From Micropterus salmoides (lineage: Eukaryota; Chordata; Actinopteri; Centrarchiformes; Centrarchidae), in the NCBI RefSeq assembly GCF_014851395.1, contig NW_024040152.1, positions 18,528,308-18,592,307 on the forward strand: a stretch of DNA of 64,000 nucleotides. The letters run 5' to 3'. The stretch's first letter is position 1. Each line of letters opens with the position of its first letter. A program made the translations under genes and the position numbers. Shown piece by piece: positions 1 through 12,015 of the stretch. The notes under the pieces were generated by a model. That model was not told the origin of the DNA. It did not search any database and saw only the letters and a list, made by a program, of their open reading frames with translations.

Positions 1-531
1 ATTTCCAGCTGCGATGTGGGAAATGTCCTCCTTCTGCCTTTGATTTTCCCTCCTTTGATCATCTGTTCTCTAAACACGGTGTGGTTTATTTACCCCTCTG
101 GACTTCAATTCTGTCTCTTTCATTTTTTTTAAATAAAAGTTGATGGCATCTGCAGGACCATCTGGGACTTGTTTCCAGTTTCCTTGCCTCTTAGTGGCTA
201 GCAGCCAACAGTACTAATTTGCGTACTGATGGATATGTAGCATCATTATGGAGCATTTTTGAAAAAAAGCCCGGATAATGGTTCACCTTACAATTTATGT
301 CCGCGGCCTTGTTGCTGGCTGACATGAGTTCAAAAGCTGGTGTAGCACAATTATTTACTTCTAAAAACATTTCATATACTGTATCACCCAAGTACAAACT
401 GTTTTAAACTGCATGTTAAAAGCAGCCCATTTGGGTGTGTATTACTGCGTGTGTTTACTTCAAACAGACAGGACAGATAACAATTCACGCCAAACTAGTT
501 ACGCATGAACTCTATGACCTCTTTTTGATAC

Positions 532-3500
532 CTTGTGCTGCAGATTACAACTGTATTCATCGGACTTCCTGATTTGTTCCTCCAGCTGCTTGCACCGCTC
601 ATTCTGATTGGACAGCTTTTCGGATAGCAGCTCATTCCTCTGTCTGGCTTTAGTCAGATGCTTTAATGTTGCAGGTGATTCCACCTCCACAGTCTGGGTG
701 ACATACTGAGAGAGAAAACACGTCTGATTAGGGCTATCTTCTCTAATAACATAAAAAATAAGGTGACAATGAGTTTTTAGTTGCAATTTTGTTCATTATT
801 CCTTATTCATATTAAACACTTTCAGTTCAGTACAGATTGTAGTGTGTTAACAAATCTCACTCTCAAATTCATAAAAAACATCATTATGTTGAATGTCAAA
901 ATCTAAGGTAAGTCTTACCTTCACCACTGGCTCCTTGCCTCTCTCCCTGTCCAACTCCAGCTGCAGCTCCCTCACTCGGTCCTCTCGTTTCCTCAGCTCT
1001 TCTCCTCTCCTCCACTCACTTTGTTCGCTCTGTCGCTCCAGGTGTGACAGCTGGTCAGCACGCTGCTGAAGGCATATCTCCAGCTGCTGCACTCTGCTGC
1101 GGAGGTTTTCATTCTCCTAGCAGAGCGCATAAAAAAACTAAATTACAGCTATTTGTGTTTGCAGTTACCGAAGGCTGCCTCGGTAACACAACGAAAAGCT
1201 CTCAGCTGTGCTGGTGCATCACCTTGATGAGCATGGTGCTGGACTGGGAGGGGATGGTTGACAGCTGCTGCAGGAGGCCTTGGGTAACGCTCAGGTTCTG
1301 TTTCAGACTCTCATTCTCTGCTGACAGACACAACACCCGCTTCTCCGAGTCTGTTGCCCCCTGTGGAAATGAAATATGAGGTTCAGCATAACAATGAGAG
1401 ATGCATCAAAACAAAGAGTTCTTCACCATGTGAATTCCTCACATACTGTATATATCCTTGTAGATGAGTGTTTCTTCATCATGGATTTATAATTAGGGTC
1501 TTATACAATGCATTCTGAGCGCTGTTTGGTATTTTTACAGTATGGCATTACCTTCAGTGGCTTTGGGAATACACTGTGGCAGCTTTGCTGATGACATGTC
1601 ATGGAAAGTGACAAAGACTGTGACAAATCATAAATCAATAGTTCACAGCTCTTACGGTGGCTGTTCTCAGTCTTGACAGCTCCTCCTCGCGCTCTTCTAT
1701 GCAACTCTTGAGCTCATCAATCTGTGCAAGAAATAAGTTACTAAAACAGGTTTTTTATTGAGAATATAGACATGTTCAAGTTGTATTATTTTTTTATTTA
1801 AACTTTTTTTTTTTTCCCCAGGAACTCTCTTGAGATATGTGTAGTAGTTTGTACAGAGTCACATAAAAAATTTACAACATTCAACTACAACATTCACACT
1901 AATGCACAATAACATAGGACCTGAGAGGCATCCTGCATTTATGTGCATGTAAATTTATTGTGTCTCTCCATAAATTAAAAACTAATATAAATTCAAATTC
2001 TCTTCTCTCTTCTACTATTAGTACTTTTTGGAGACTTCATAATAGGCAGGCATTTTTTTAATTGATAGAGCATTTGGGATTTAACTAATATGCAGCATCA
2101 TACCTGCTGTTGAAAGGCCAGTATGCGAGAGTGTCTGTCTCTGTCCTTCTGTTCCAGCTGTGAGTGCAGCAAACGGAGTTCTCCCCTCAGCTTACTCCTC
2201 TCACCCTGCAGACCGTACAGAGACTCAACCAGCCTGTGAATCCCGGCTTGTGTCCCTACATCACTGCTGGACTCACCTGGAGGACATAAATCAGTAAAAC
2301 CATAAATCAGCCTCTCCATCATCATTGCAGACGTGGTAGTACTAACAGCCAAATAACTTTAATCATATTTGGACCCCTGCGATGGACTGGCGACCTGTCC
2401 AGGGTGTACCCCGCCTTTTGCCCGATGTACGCTGGGATTGGCGCCAGCCCCCCCGCGACCCTGTACGCGGGATAAGTGGTTGACGATGGATGGATGGATG
2501 GATAGATATTTGGACCCATGTTAACATTAGACCACCCAGAAATAGTAGCAGCCAATATACTTTGAACTTTTCTGACCTGTATGTAATCTTTTCACTTATG
2601 ACCAACTTCCACACTACCCTTGAATGCTTGCGAGTGTGTGTAATATTAATGAACATTAAGTATGCACTGAAAGCTGTTTTATACACTACGAAGTCACCGT
2701 TCATTGCAGTGAAGCTCACATTATCGTTGCCGTGTTTCAACTCTCAAGTCTCCAGGGCAACTCCACAGGCCTATATAGGATTACTCCTGCTTCTCATGTG
2801 CCAAACCAAAAATTCACATTTATACGAAGCAACAACCTGCTAAAACTCCTCTATTGTTTATCAGGAACCTGAGCAGCATGGCCAACAGCATTTTAATCAC
2901 TTTCTTTCTTGTAAATGATTCATCATGCTCTGTCACCTCTGATTTTCATTGCTAATTCTATAAACACACCATGTCAGGTTTGCTGTGTCACAACGGCGCA
3001 CGGAGAGGTGGTGTTGCAAGGAACAAAAAAAAAAATGGAAGTTTAGAGCTATGTATTAAGGGTGTTGATAGAAACGTGCTTAAAAGAAAGAAAGAAACAA
3101 AAAACATTCCACTCACTTTGAATAATCTTTCCTTCTTAAATCCTGTTCACATTTTTATATGGCAAATTACGGTATGAAAACTGTAAATGAGAGCACAAAA
3201 CATTCTCATGTATATTAATTACATCACCCAGTGGATGTACATATATTGTGACGAGCATGTGAACATGGCTTTCTTTGTTCATTGTCCTCCTAGTCCATCT
3301 TCCTCCATCCATCAGATGATATAATCCAATCTGAAGTCTCCTATCGACTACCTTTAGTCCCCTGTGCCATTTCCTGCCTCTCTTTTCACACCAACCTAAT
3401 TTGTGTGGTTATTACACCTCTGATTTTCATTGCAGGACCATGAGCTAATTCTATCAACACGCCATGTCAGGTTTGCTGTGTCACAATAGCGCAAAAGAGA

Positions 3501-5999
3501 GCTGGTGGTGCCAGAAACAACAAAAAACATGGAGGAGAGTTTACAGCTGTGCATTAGGTGGTATTGATAGAAACGTGCTTGCAAGAAACATGAACAATCT
3601 ATGAGCTGTTCTGGTCTGCAGAGGCTGTGAGATAGCTTTGTCCATTTATCCAACATATCCAACAGCAGCTTGAGAAAAAAAACATATTTCCCCAAAATGC
3701 ACTAGTGGTGGAAATTCAGCACAGCATTACTCCTCCAATTAGGTCTGTACATTGCATTACAGTAAACAAAACAGACCAAACAGCCTTGTAACACTGGGAC
3801 AAGGACTCCGGGCTATTTTTAGTCCAATACAAGTACACGTGGCATCTTGCATGTGCCAGACCTTGTAAGTGCATTTGCAGGGAATAAAACAGCGCTCTCA
3901 GCCATGTTTAATTTATGACAGAGAGAAACAGAGTCTCTATCCAAGTACCAAAGACCCTTGCAACATAATCATGTATCTTTGTTCTGTGACTAATGAGAGT
4001 CAGCACGCATGAGGTCATCTGCTCACACACCTCCACACTGAGATTCATATGGGAAAAAAGAGGTCTGGTTATCGTACATGTTATCATACATATTGACTTA
4101 TTTCTCTGAGGTTGTATCAGTCAGCTTCATGTCATGCACTTGCTAACGTGCACAGAAAAGTGATGTTAGTCAGGGTGGCTGGTATGTCCACGCTTCTCCT
4201 CTGAGGTCAAAGAACCATCTGGTTTAAATTTGAAACATAGCAGATACCAACAACAAGCTTTGAGGTCAATCGCAGCTGTAAAGCGTTAACCTGGCCTCGG
4301 TGACATCACGAGACTTACACCCACATAAATCTAATCAGTCTGCTCCTCTGCTGATGACTGTATTCTTATAAAAAGGTGTACAGTGTGTCCCCTAGCTGCA
4401 AAGAAATCTAATTTTGCATGAGGAAAATCAGTGATGTGAACTACGGAAGACACTGTCGTAGGAATGAATGATGAAATTTAAAAAATAAAAACATTCCACT
4501 CCCTTTGAATAATCTTTCCTTCTTAAATCCTGTTCACATTTTTATACCGTAATGAAAAATTACAGTATAACAAAACATTCTCTGTAATTAATGTATATTA
4601 ATTACATCCCCGAGTGGATGTATATCTATTATGACGATCATGTGAACATGGCTTTCTTTATTCATTGTCCTCCTAGTCCATCTTCCTCCATCCATCAGAT
4701 GATCTCATCCAATCTGTCGTCTCATATCGACTACCTTTAGTCCCCCTGTGCTCTGCTTCTCTTTTTACACCAACCTAAACTGTGCAGTTGTTAAAAACGC
4801 CACATGACCACCTTCATCACCCTTACACTCACATGAAAATGTATACCCATCCCCTCTTCCACTTTAATTTCACCCTCCCCCACCCCTTCTTTCCTCTCTC
4901 CTCCCACTCTGCGACCCTTCCCTTTCTCTCTCACCCTCACTCGGTGGACTGGGGGTCTGCTGCTGGCTGATTGCCTCCTCCAGGCTGCTGATGATGCTGT
5001 TCTTATCCCTGAGGTGCTGCCGGTAGGACGCTCGCAGGGCCTTCATCTGGTGGCGGTGCTGGACGCGGTGCCTCTTCAGCTGGACCCGGTACTGGTCGGC
5101 CTGCTGCTGCAGCTGCTGGAAGTGGGAGTACTGCTCCAGAAAAGTCAGCAAGTGGGACATCACTGCCACCAGGGGAGACTCTGACAACTGGGCAGTACAG
5201 ACGCACACATACACACTAAGTTTAGCAACACATAAGAAGCTCCTATTTGGGGAACAGCACAGTTTTGCTACCTTTCCCGTTGTTTCCAGCTGAACGTGCG
5301 AGGCCCTCCTCTTTTCAGCCTCTTGTTTGAAGGACAAAAAGGCAGCAAGAGGAGTGCATGCTGGGATGTCAGGGCCATCTTTCTCATCTTCATCACTCTG
5401 AGACATTTCATCACTGTCACTGCTACTGCCTGGATAACAACAAATCACATAAACAATAAAGAGTGAAGGAATGTATGTACTAATGAATCAACTAGTTAAA
5501 ACTATCCATATAATACATGTTGTCATCAACAGTCTTTATGTTGGACTATAAATACTCTGAAAAGCCATTTGAGCACTCACTTGACTCACTAAGCCGAGCA
5601 CAAGCCTTTTTCCCCAGTTTAGAGGTGTGGCCATCTTTCCTCCTGCTCCCTGTTTCCATGGAAACAGGACCTGGCTCCTGAGCACAGCAACATATACATG
5701 AGGGTCAGATGGTAATACACACGCAAAATATTCACACATTGCATACGTAGAAATGCACTGCCAATGTCTACACTCTTTATGACGGGGGCTATATTGGATG
5801 GTCATGTGGTAGGTGACGCATGCATGATCCCCCTGCAAAAAATGTTTTCCTGAGAGAAGATCCCTGAGGCTGGACATGATGTGGCTAGACATACGTCTGA
5901 GGAAGCTCCACACGCCCCCTCCAAGGCTTCCACCTCATCCTCCTCCTTCTTAAAGACAGTGTAGAAGATGTACACTAAAAGAGAGTAGAAGGCGTACAT
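532..5999 (-). CDS. kifc2: KIFC2-like C-terminal kinesin, N-terminal half only (9 coding exons; continues off left edge)
   Basis: Coding exons in transcript order: 5999-5895, 5677-5581, 5429-5272, 5187-4941, 2276-2104, 1721-1656, 1360-1223, 1116-919 and 705-532. All have GT-AG borders and agreeing phases and join to 452 codons without a stop. The start is MYAFYSLLVYIFYTVF, a hydrophobic N-terminus that I recognise as very close to the start of KIFC2. An acidic/serine stretch follows (SSSSDSDEMSQSDEDEKD), then long heptad-like coiled coil over roughly residues 145-450. KIFC2 belongs to the minus-end kinesin-14 group, whose motor is C-terminal, and is linked to neuronal and dendritic cargo transport. 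The motor is not in the window, so the assignment rests on the N-terminus and on the tmem276-like neighbour, which is also the KIFC2 neighbour in human. No convincing exon was seen in bases 1-480. A different coiled-coil protein is possible but less likely. Confidence 0.78.
2377..2505 (+). mobile_element. Short retroposon 3' tail flanked by a 12-bp target duplication
   Basis: This 129-bp insert lies in the kifc2 intron between coding exons 4 and 5. Its body is GC-rich (GCGATGGACTGGCGACCTGT, then a CCCGCGACCC core) and ends in a GATG/GGAT tandem tail, which is typical of the 3' end of fish RTE-type LINEs and the SINEs that copy them. The direct repeat ATATTTGGACCC is at 2365-2376 and again at 2506-2517. 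This is the target-site duplication expected from target-primed reverse transcription. Orientation is inferred from the simple-repeat tail. No coding capacity remains. Confidence 0.72.
2936..3412. repeat. Intron tandem duplication, copy 1
   Basis: This block has two parts. Part A (about 2936-3085) reappears diverged at 3416-3583, and part B (about 3100-3412) reappears at about 4486-4790. Both copies of B contain AATCTTTCCTTCTTAAATCC and CTCCTAGTCCATCTTCCTCC. The order A-B then A'-spacer-B' indicates one tandem duplication in the kifc2 intron, with about 0.9 kb either lost from copy 1 or gained in copy 2. No open frame is conserved between the copies, so this is non-coding. Confidence 0.7.
3416..4790. 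repeat. Intron tandem duplication, copy 2 with about 0.9 kb of spacer
   Basis: This is the second copy of the A-B block. A' at 3416-3583 shares CCATGTCAGGTTTGCTGTGT with part A. B' at about 4486-4790 shares the TGTGAACATGGCTTTCTT stretch with part B. The 3584-4485 spacer has no counterpart in copy 1. It shows no terminal repeats or coding frame, so deletion from copy 1 seems more likely than insertion here. Confidence 0.65.
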
Positions 6000-6020
6000 C
6001 TCCACGCTGTCCAAGAGTCC

Positions 6021-8190
6021 CTGTAAATGACAATCAACCTCAGTATTCACACACCTTTCTCATGGTGCAGAAGAAAGCGGACAAAAATTCTACTTCTTAC
6101 CCTGATTATATTTTAACACACAAGAATAATAATTATCAAAGGATGCAAGATGATGATCCTGGTCTCCCCATCCCATCATGCATAATGCTTTATCTTCTTT
6201 ACCTGATCACATATCTTCTCCTCTTTGGCGATCTGACATTCCAGTCATTTGTATTCCCCTTTCACACTTTCTGTGTTGTCAATGACAAATCCTCCCATGC
6301 AGCGCTTGTTCTCTGAGCTGCAACAGCATCCCAGCTCCTATGTGCAGCTCCTGTGTGACTCCCTCTCTGCCGCTCTCTCTCCTCCCCTTTCTCCTCCTTC
6401 TCCTCCTCCTCTTCTCCACTTTGCTCCATCTACAGGCTCCATCTGCAGCGAGGATGCTCAGTGCAGTTTCTTAAAGCCGCTGCAGTGGTGGAATGACTGA
6501 TACAGTGTGGAGAGCTATTGAGCTGGGGGGGGTTCATAAAGATCAGAAACTGCAGACTTTTGACTTTATCTTCCTTTAGTTAATATTAACAATTTCTGTT
6601 AAGAAAATAGCAATAAAATAATAAATAAAAGTACAACATCTGACACTTCCACATAGCCCCTCAAAAAGGCGTGAACTGAATGATGAATCAGTACAAAAAA
6701 GCACAGTCACTACAATTATCACACCCAAGACTCACAAACATGCACAAAATGAGTGTGCACATCTTAAAAATATCCCTTGTCACCTGTGCCCTGACAAAGG
6801 TATTGACCCACAGACAGGCACCGAGCCATAGATACTTGTACGTATACTGCAGCAAAACTGCTGAGGCAGCGGCTCACATATCTGAAATCCTGAGAGAGAA
6901 TCTGCAGTGGGCACTACACATCTCTGTAAAGAATATCAATATCTTGCAAGGACAACATGGTGGACAAACAAAGTTATACAGGCCTCATTTAAGTGACGGT
7001 GAGTCAAACAGATGAGGTCATTTCTGTTACTGAAAAAAAAGGAAGTAATACAAAAGAAATATCACATTGGCATAATGAGGTAAGAACGGGCCAAGAGCTC
7101 AGACCACTGCAGATATTTAAACAGTGATACTGCTGAGGCTGCAAGAACACATACGACCAGACTCTGAGGCAGCTGTTACTAGAGAGATGTGTACAGGATG
7201 TCAGTGGCCTCAGATTAAGTCCAGCCAGTTAAACATTCTTAAAAATGAAAATGCATCAGAATCAGTTATTTTAATATTAATGTTTTCATTGTTTTGCTCA
7301 GGAATAGTTTGTAATCTGTCCTTAAACGTCCATTTGTAAATGCATGTTATACTTTAGTGCACACAGCCTCCAATTCAGGAACTAGAGCTTCAACTAACGA
7401 TTTGTTTTTCATTTTCCATTAATCTATCAATAGTTTTTCAGATTTATCAATTAATAATGTCATTTATAAGGCATTAGAAAATAATTTAAAATGCCGGTCA
7501 TAACGCAGAACCCAAGGGGAAGTCTTCAAATTGCTTGTTTTGTCAGATTAACACACTTGAAACCAAGGATATTTTTATTAGTTCCTCACATTTGAGAAGC
7601 AGGAACCAGCCATCGTGTGGCATTTTTGATCAATAATTAGTAATTGCATGATTAAGCCACTATCAGAACTGTAGCCATTTTTTGTCTGGAAACTTTCATT
7701 AAAAGATTTTATTAGTAGTATGTTGTGTTGAACGTTGTCCTGTCTGTTCTGTTGCACTATGAGCTCAACATGGCAAATTCCAAACAACATTTGTTGTATT
7801 GGCAATGTCAATAAAGTTAACTCATGTCAAGTATTCTAATAAATGTCCTGAAATGCTTTTAAAGGGATAGTTCAGGATTTTTGAAGTGAGTCTGTATGTA
7901 TCCATATTCAGTGTAATTATTACCTTAAGTAGATTTAAGTAGAAGCACATCCTCCTCTGTGTCAGTACAACTCCATGCTTCTCCAAACTGGTGACACGCC
8001 AGCCGCCATCTACTGCAGGTAAAACTATGAGTATTGATAAGTACCTCATAGAGCCCCACTTCAAAAATTCCAAGCTATCCCTTTAAGTTAGACACATTCA
8101 TTTTTGCATTGACCCAATTCGTCATTTGGTACTATGTGGCAGTCCATAAATATACACAGATCCTGACTAATCATACAGATGCCTACTGAA
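6021..8190. other. Interval upstream of kifc2 and downstream of tmem276-like
   Basis: No protein-coding exon was recognised. 6290-6500 is GC-rich, with a purine-rich run on the minus strand, and is the best place for an untranslated first exon or promoter of kifc2; the ATG-bearing exon is preceded by a usable acceptor at 6021-6022. 7385-7560 resembles the dispersed repeat seen at 11046-11217, 27125-27480 and 60805-61072. 7859-8086 is a MITE, listed separately. The 3' untranslated end of tmem276-like should also lie here. I see nothing else. Confidence 0.5.
7859..8086. mobile_element. TTAA-flanked MITE (piggyBac-like)
   Basis: This 228-bp element is bounded by TTAA on both sides, with termini AGGGATAG and CTATCCCT in inverted orientation. 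The inverted match continues inward with a few mismatches for about 30 bp (TTTTTGAAGTG against CACTTCAAAAA). TTAA duplication is the hallmark of piggyBac-type insertion. There is no coding capacity, so it would need a transposase in trans. A longer relative with more diverged ends is at 53997-54377. Confidence 0.75.
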
Positions 8191-11100
8191 CTACATGCCT
8201 ATGTTACTTCGGTCATTCACATCCAACAGAAACTTGCTGAGGGCTCGTGTGGAGGCCCAACAGCCAACAGACATGGAACATTTTAAAAGCCACTTGATGA
8301 GTCCCTCAGTTGCAGCTGGAGAAATGAGTGCTGCAAAAGTGTTTGTTCCGACCCCCGGAGCCACAACCAACGGGAGACTGAGGGCCACACCGCCCAAGGC
8401 CCCTAAAGCGTTAGCTGCAAATAGACACACTATCAGGCAGCAGGACAGGGAAGACACTCCCAGGCAGCGTGTCATCATTGTGAGAGCATCTGCTGAGAGC
8501 CAGTCATACAGCCCAAGCAGCAGACAGGAGCCACACAGGAGAATATGTGCCGTGTTGTGGTCTTCACTGAGCCACAGGAAGTCAAAGGAGACCAGCGCCG
8601 GAGCCAGAACCTCACTGGCCCACTCTGCTTCTTTCTGGATAGAAGTGAGGTATGAGCTGGAGGGATGCAAGATGCAAAGTGCTGCAGAGAGTCCGAGCAG
8701 GAAGAGACCTACTGAAGAAGCCCTGTGATCCTGCAGAGAAGTGAATGCAGAGTCAGTAGCACAATTACAAAGGGAGACATTTTATACATGCATTTATTTA
8801 TTATCTTATTTATAACTAAAAGTAACAGAGATCTTAGCCACGGGGTGTTAGGGATACTTACATTTATTATGTATCACACATAGTTATGACAATTTAGCTG
8901 CAAAATAAGCAATAGTTAAAAAACTTGAACTAAGCAGGAAGGTAGGTATTACAGTTTGTTTTTTTTATCGCTTTGGTACTATTATCGCAAGTATGTGGTA
9001 AAATTTCACAACTTTTAGTACAAAACACCAAACTCATCACACTTATAACATCCCCAGTCTTTCATTCAAAACTTGCCATTGTGCATTCATTTGGATTGTA
9101 AAAATCACCCACCACACAAGCCATTGATTAAAAAAAAATATATATATATAAATATATATTTATTTATGTATTCAAAATATACGTTTCTCATGGAAAATCA
9201 TGACAAAATATAGTTTAATCACCAAAACACAACATAAGGATATCTTTTCAGTTTAGTCGTTTTAACTACCAGTGAATCCAATGATAAACAATGCAAGATA
9301 CATGTTTCAAATCGTCTTAGAAGTGCTGAAAATAGTATGCTACAGTACTGTAAAAGACAGATCACACAGTTTTCATGTTAGGCAATACACTTTCATTACC
9401 CAACATTTACAGAATATATCATTTCCATAATATCTATCCTATATGTAAGTCAAGTCAAGATCAAGTTGTGATCAATGAAGACCTCCTCTACAATCATTTA
9501 TTTTTCCAGATATAACATAATACTTTCTATAATCAAATGTACAGTTACAGTAAATAAAACAAAGTACTGTAAAGCCAGCTTCATCAACAAAAATGTACTT
9601 GTGATGGTTTACATCAGCATCAAGCGCCATCGCCCTCTATATATATATATATATCATATATATATTTTGGTTAGTTCTTTTTACAGTGTAGTTTTAATAT
9701 ACATAAGTAGGTGATGCATCAGATAGTAACATTAATACAGTATACAGTGCTGTACCTGAACATATTCAGCCCTCAGCTGTTTCACCCGGTCATTGTTTCT
9801 CTCAAAAGCCATCAGGTATATTTGTTTCATTGATAGCTGCTGCCTCTTCATAAGGGCTACTGTTGGTAGGCTGATGGATGCCACACTGGCAATGGTGTTA
9901 CTGTTCTCCTCAACTGCCTGCTTTATTACTGACAGCCGTATATCATTATTGGCCCTCACCATTTCCACCACTGCCAACTCCTGCTGGTCTGTCAGCACAC
10001 AGCCACAGCTGTGGGGTTTTCTGTCAATTCTTAGCATAGACAGAATATACTATTGATAGATCATACTGTTAGAATACTGTAACATGTTGAAGAAATGTGA
10101 ATTTGAAGATGAATTTACATGCATTACAATTTACAGTACTGTAAATATAAAGGTAAAGCACAGTATACATCCTCCAGACTTACCGGTTTTCTTGCCAAAA
10201 AGTGTGAATGATTCAATTGACAGTTGATCTTTTTAGATTTGGCTCAACTAATCTGGCAGCCTCTGCCATGGCAAGCCCTTGGCTCACCACATGATCAACG
10301 ATGATAGCCCAGACTTCACTAGAGACAACAGTTCTGCCTCCCCCTCTCTGACGACCAACCATTCGACAGGCCCTTTCAACACCTCTGTGACCTCTCTGAA
10401 GTTGCCCATGACTGCCTCTCTGACCTATCTGTAATTGCACATGCCCACCTTTCTGATGGACCCCTTGTCTACCAGCTCTTCCTCTTCCTTGCTGTCTATC
10501 CTGCTCCATACTGAAAGATATTGCCAGTGTTTATACCTCATCTTTTAATGGGTGACCAATTGTGGTTACGAGATTAAATCAATCAGCAATAATAGGTATT
10601 CATGTGTTAGGTAAGGTTACATGTAATTTAAATGTTCATACAAACACATAATTTATGAAGCTTACAAACCAATTTCAAATCTATAGATTAACCAAATAGT
10701 TCAGTGATTAACCATTAAGATCAGTTGGATTAAGTGTTGGTCAAAAGTATTTATGCAAATCAGAAGAGAAGCATATCAAAAGTATTGTGAGCATTTCATT
10801 GTGAAAGACAATTACTTCATATGAAAGGTATTTCTTTGATGACCCACTGGTTAGGTGTGGTGAAAAAGTTACTGTGTAATATTGTGTGTTGTATTTAGTC
10901 AACTGAAGTTGCTTTGAATTTTGTACTAAGAGTTGTGAAATTTTACCACATACTTGCGATAATAGTACCAAAGCAATCAAAAAAAACTGTAAGAAACAAA
11001 GTAATAGGCACGGAACTAAATAGTCATGCAGTCAATAAAATGTCAGAAAACCTGCCCATGACGATTTCCCAGAGCCTAAAGTAAAATATTGAAATAGCTT

Positions 11101-11353
11101 GTTTTGTTCAACCAACAGTATAATATCCAAACATAAACAAATTTAGAATAAGAAAAGGCAGAAAATCCTCACATTTGTCAGGATGGAATTAATCAACTAA
11201 TAGTTTCAGCTCTGAAAGTTAATAAATTAGATCTTTATTGGCACTACAGTGAATGACTCCTACCTTAAAGAGTTTGTAGGAAGAGTACAGTGCTGTGCTA
11301 GACAACATGATGTTGGAACAGGATGTTATCCAGTCAGTGCCACAGGACGCCAT
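8191..11353 (-). CDS. tmem276: TMEM276-like multi-pass membrane protein
   Basis: Two coding exons, 11353-11264 and 8730-8191, join in phase 0 to give 209 residues. The start context gives MASCGTDWITSCSNIMLSST and the end is SNIGM followed by TGA. Most of the protein is hydrophobic. Segments near residues 36-50, 82-100, 115-138, 142-158 and a weaker one near 175-190 suggest about four to six membrane passes, with no signal peptide, DHHC or transporter motif. The name rests mainly on context and size: TMEM276 sits beside KIFC2 in human, as this gene does here. Its molecular function is unknown to me. The intron (8731-11263) carries a Tc1-type element, and the gene is divergent from cep72. Confidence 0.68.
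8952..10989 (-). mobile_element. Tc1/mariner-type element with long near-identical inverted ends
   Basis: The element is 2,038 bp with TA on both sides (8950-8951 and 10990-10991) and CAGTTT/AAACTG ends. Its inverted repeats are about 72 bp (8952-9025 and 10918-10989) and differ at only a few positions; both contain TTTGGTACTATTATCGCAAG. Transposase pieces on the minus strand, at about 10509-10191 and 10030-9732, carry helix-turn-helix-type sequence of the IS630/Tc1 group (LTDQQELAVVEMVRANN and SMKQIYLMAFERN). A GTAAGT donor near 10190 and an acceptor near 10030 suggest an intron between them. No DDE catalytic region is readable between 9732 and 9026, which is AT-rich, so the element appears unable to move itself. 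Confidence 0.82.
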
Positions 11354-12015
11354 TGATCCTGAGGACGGGGGCAGTTGGTTCTATTGAACGTGTCTGAAGT
11401 TAACTACTACAACTGAAGCATTTATCTGAATACTGGCAAGTATTTCATGAAATCAACAAACAGATAAGCACAAAGGACCAAACTTAAAGCAGGAACACTT
11501 TCGCACGTTTGTTTTTACACGTGACAATTCCGGATATAGACAGTGCGCAGGCCCAAAACATGCATTCAAAGATACTCGTAAACTCTGCCACTACTGGATA
11601 AAAGGAATTAATTGTAGTTAAGAATTAGACGAATGTTTTTGAGAATCACTTGAGTTTTATCATTCTCTAAATCGCTTTTACTTTCTTTTGTGTGAGACTG
11701 TGCTCTACAAATAAACTTGAAATAAATGTTTGTATGTTACTAAAAAATCTGATAGCCATCTATATTTCGTTAAACTAACATTTTAAATAGTGCTTTAGCC
11801 TACCTAAAATTATAAGCTAAACTTTTAATAGAAATAATGTATTTTTGCTTGGTAAAAAGTTGCATAGGATTTCAGCTCATCGCAAGACTGTGTTAGCATC
11901 TAATGTGAATTAGTTCACATTAGTTCAATTGTAATCGCTAAAACAGACGGGGCTGTACCGCGTTCAGCAGAAGATTTTTTTGACAGTACCTGAAGGCACC
12001 TAAAATTCGAAGAGT
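11354..12015. promoter_or_regulatory. Shared divergent promoter of tmem276-like and cep72
   Basis: There are only 662 bp between the two start codons, which face away from each other, so the upstream regulatory sequence of both genes must overlap here unless distant untranslated exons exist. The part near 11500-11560 holds an ETS-like TTCCGG and an NRF1-like TGCGCAGGCC, both usual in housekeeping bidirectional promoters. No TATA box is obvious at a suitable distance for either gene. Transcription starts cannot be placed from sequence alone. Confidence 0.55.

Noticed and set aside
1..62. Possible next kifc2 exon on the minus strand after an AACAG acceptor
   Set aside because: There is no pyrimidine tract, and the residues do not look like kinesin neck or coiled coil.
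9475..9714. Open frames inside the AT-rich half of the 8952-10989 element
   Set aside because: The translation is low-complexity Ile/Tyr-rich sequence from TA repeats. It shows no DDE motif and no similarity to transposase.
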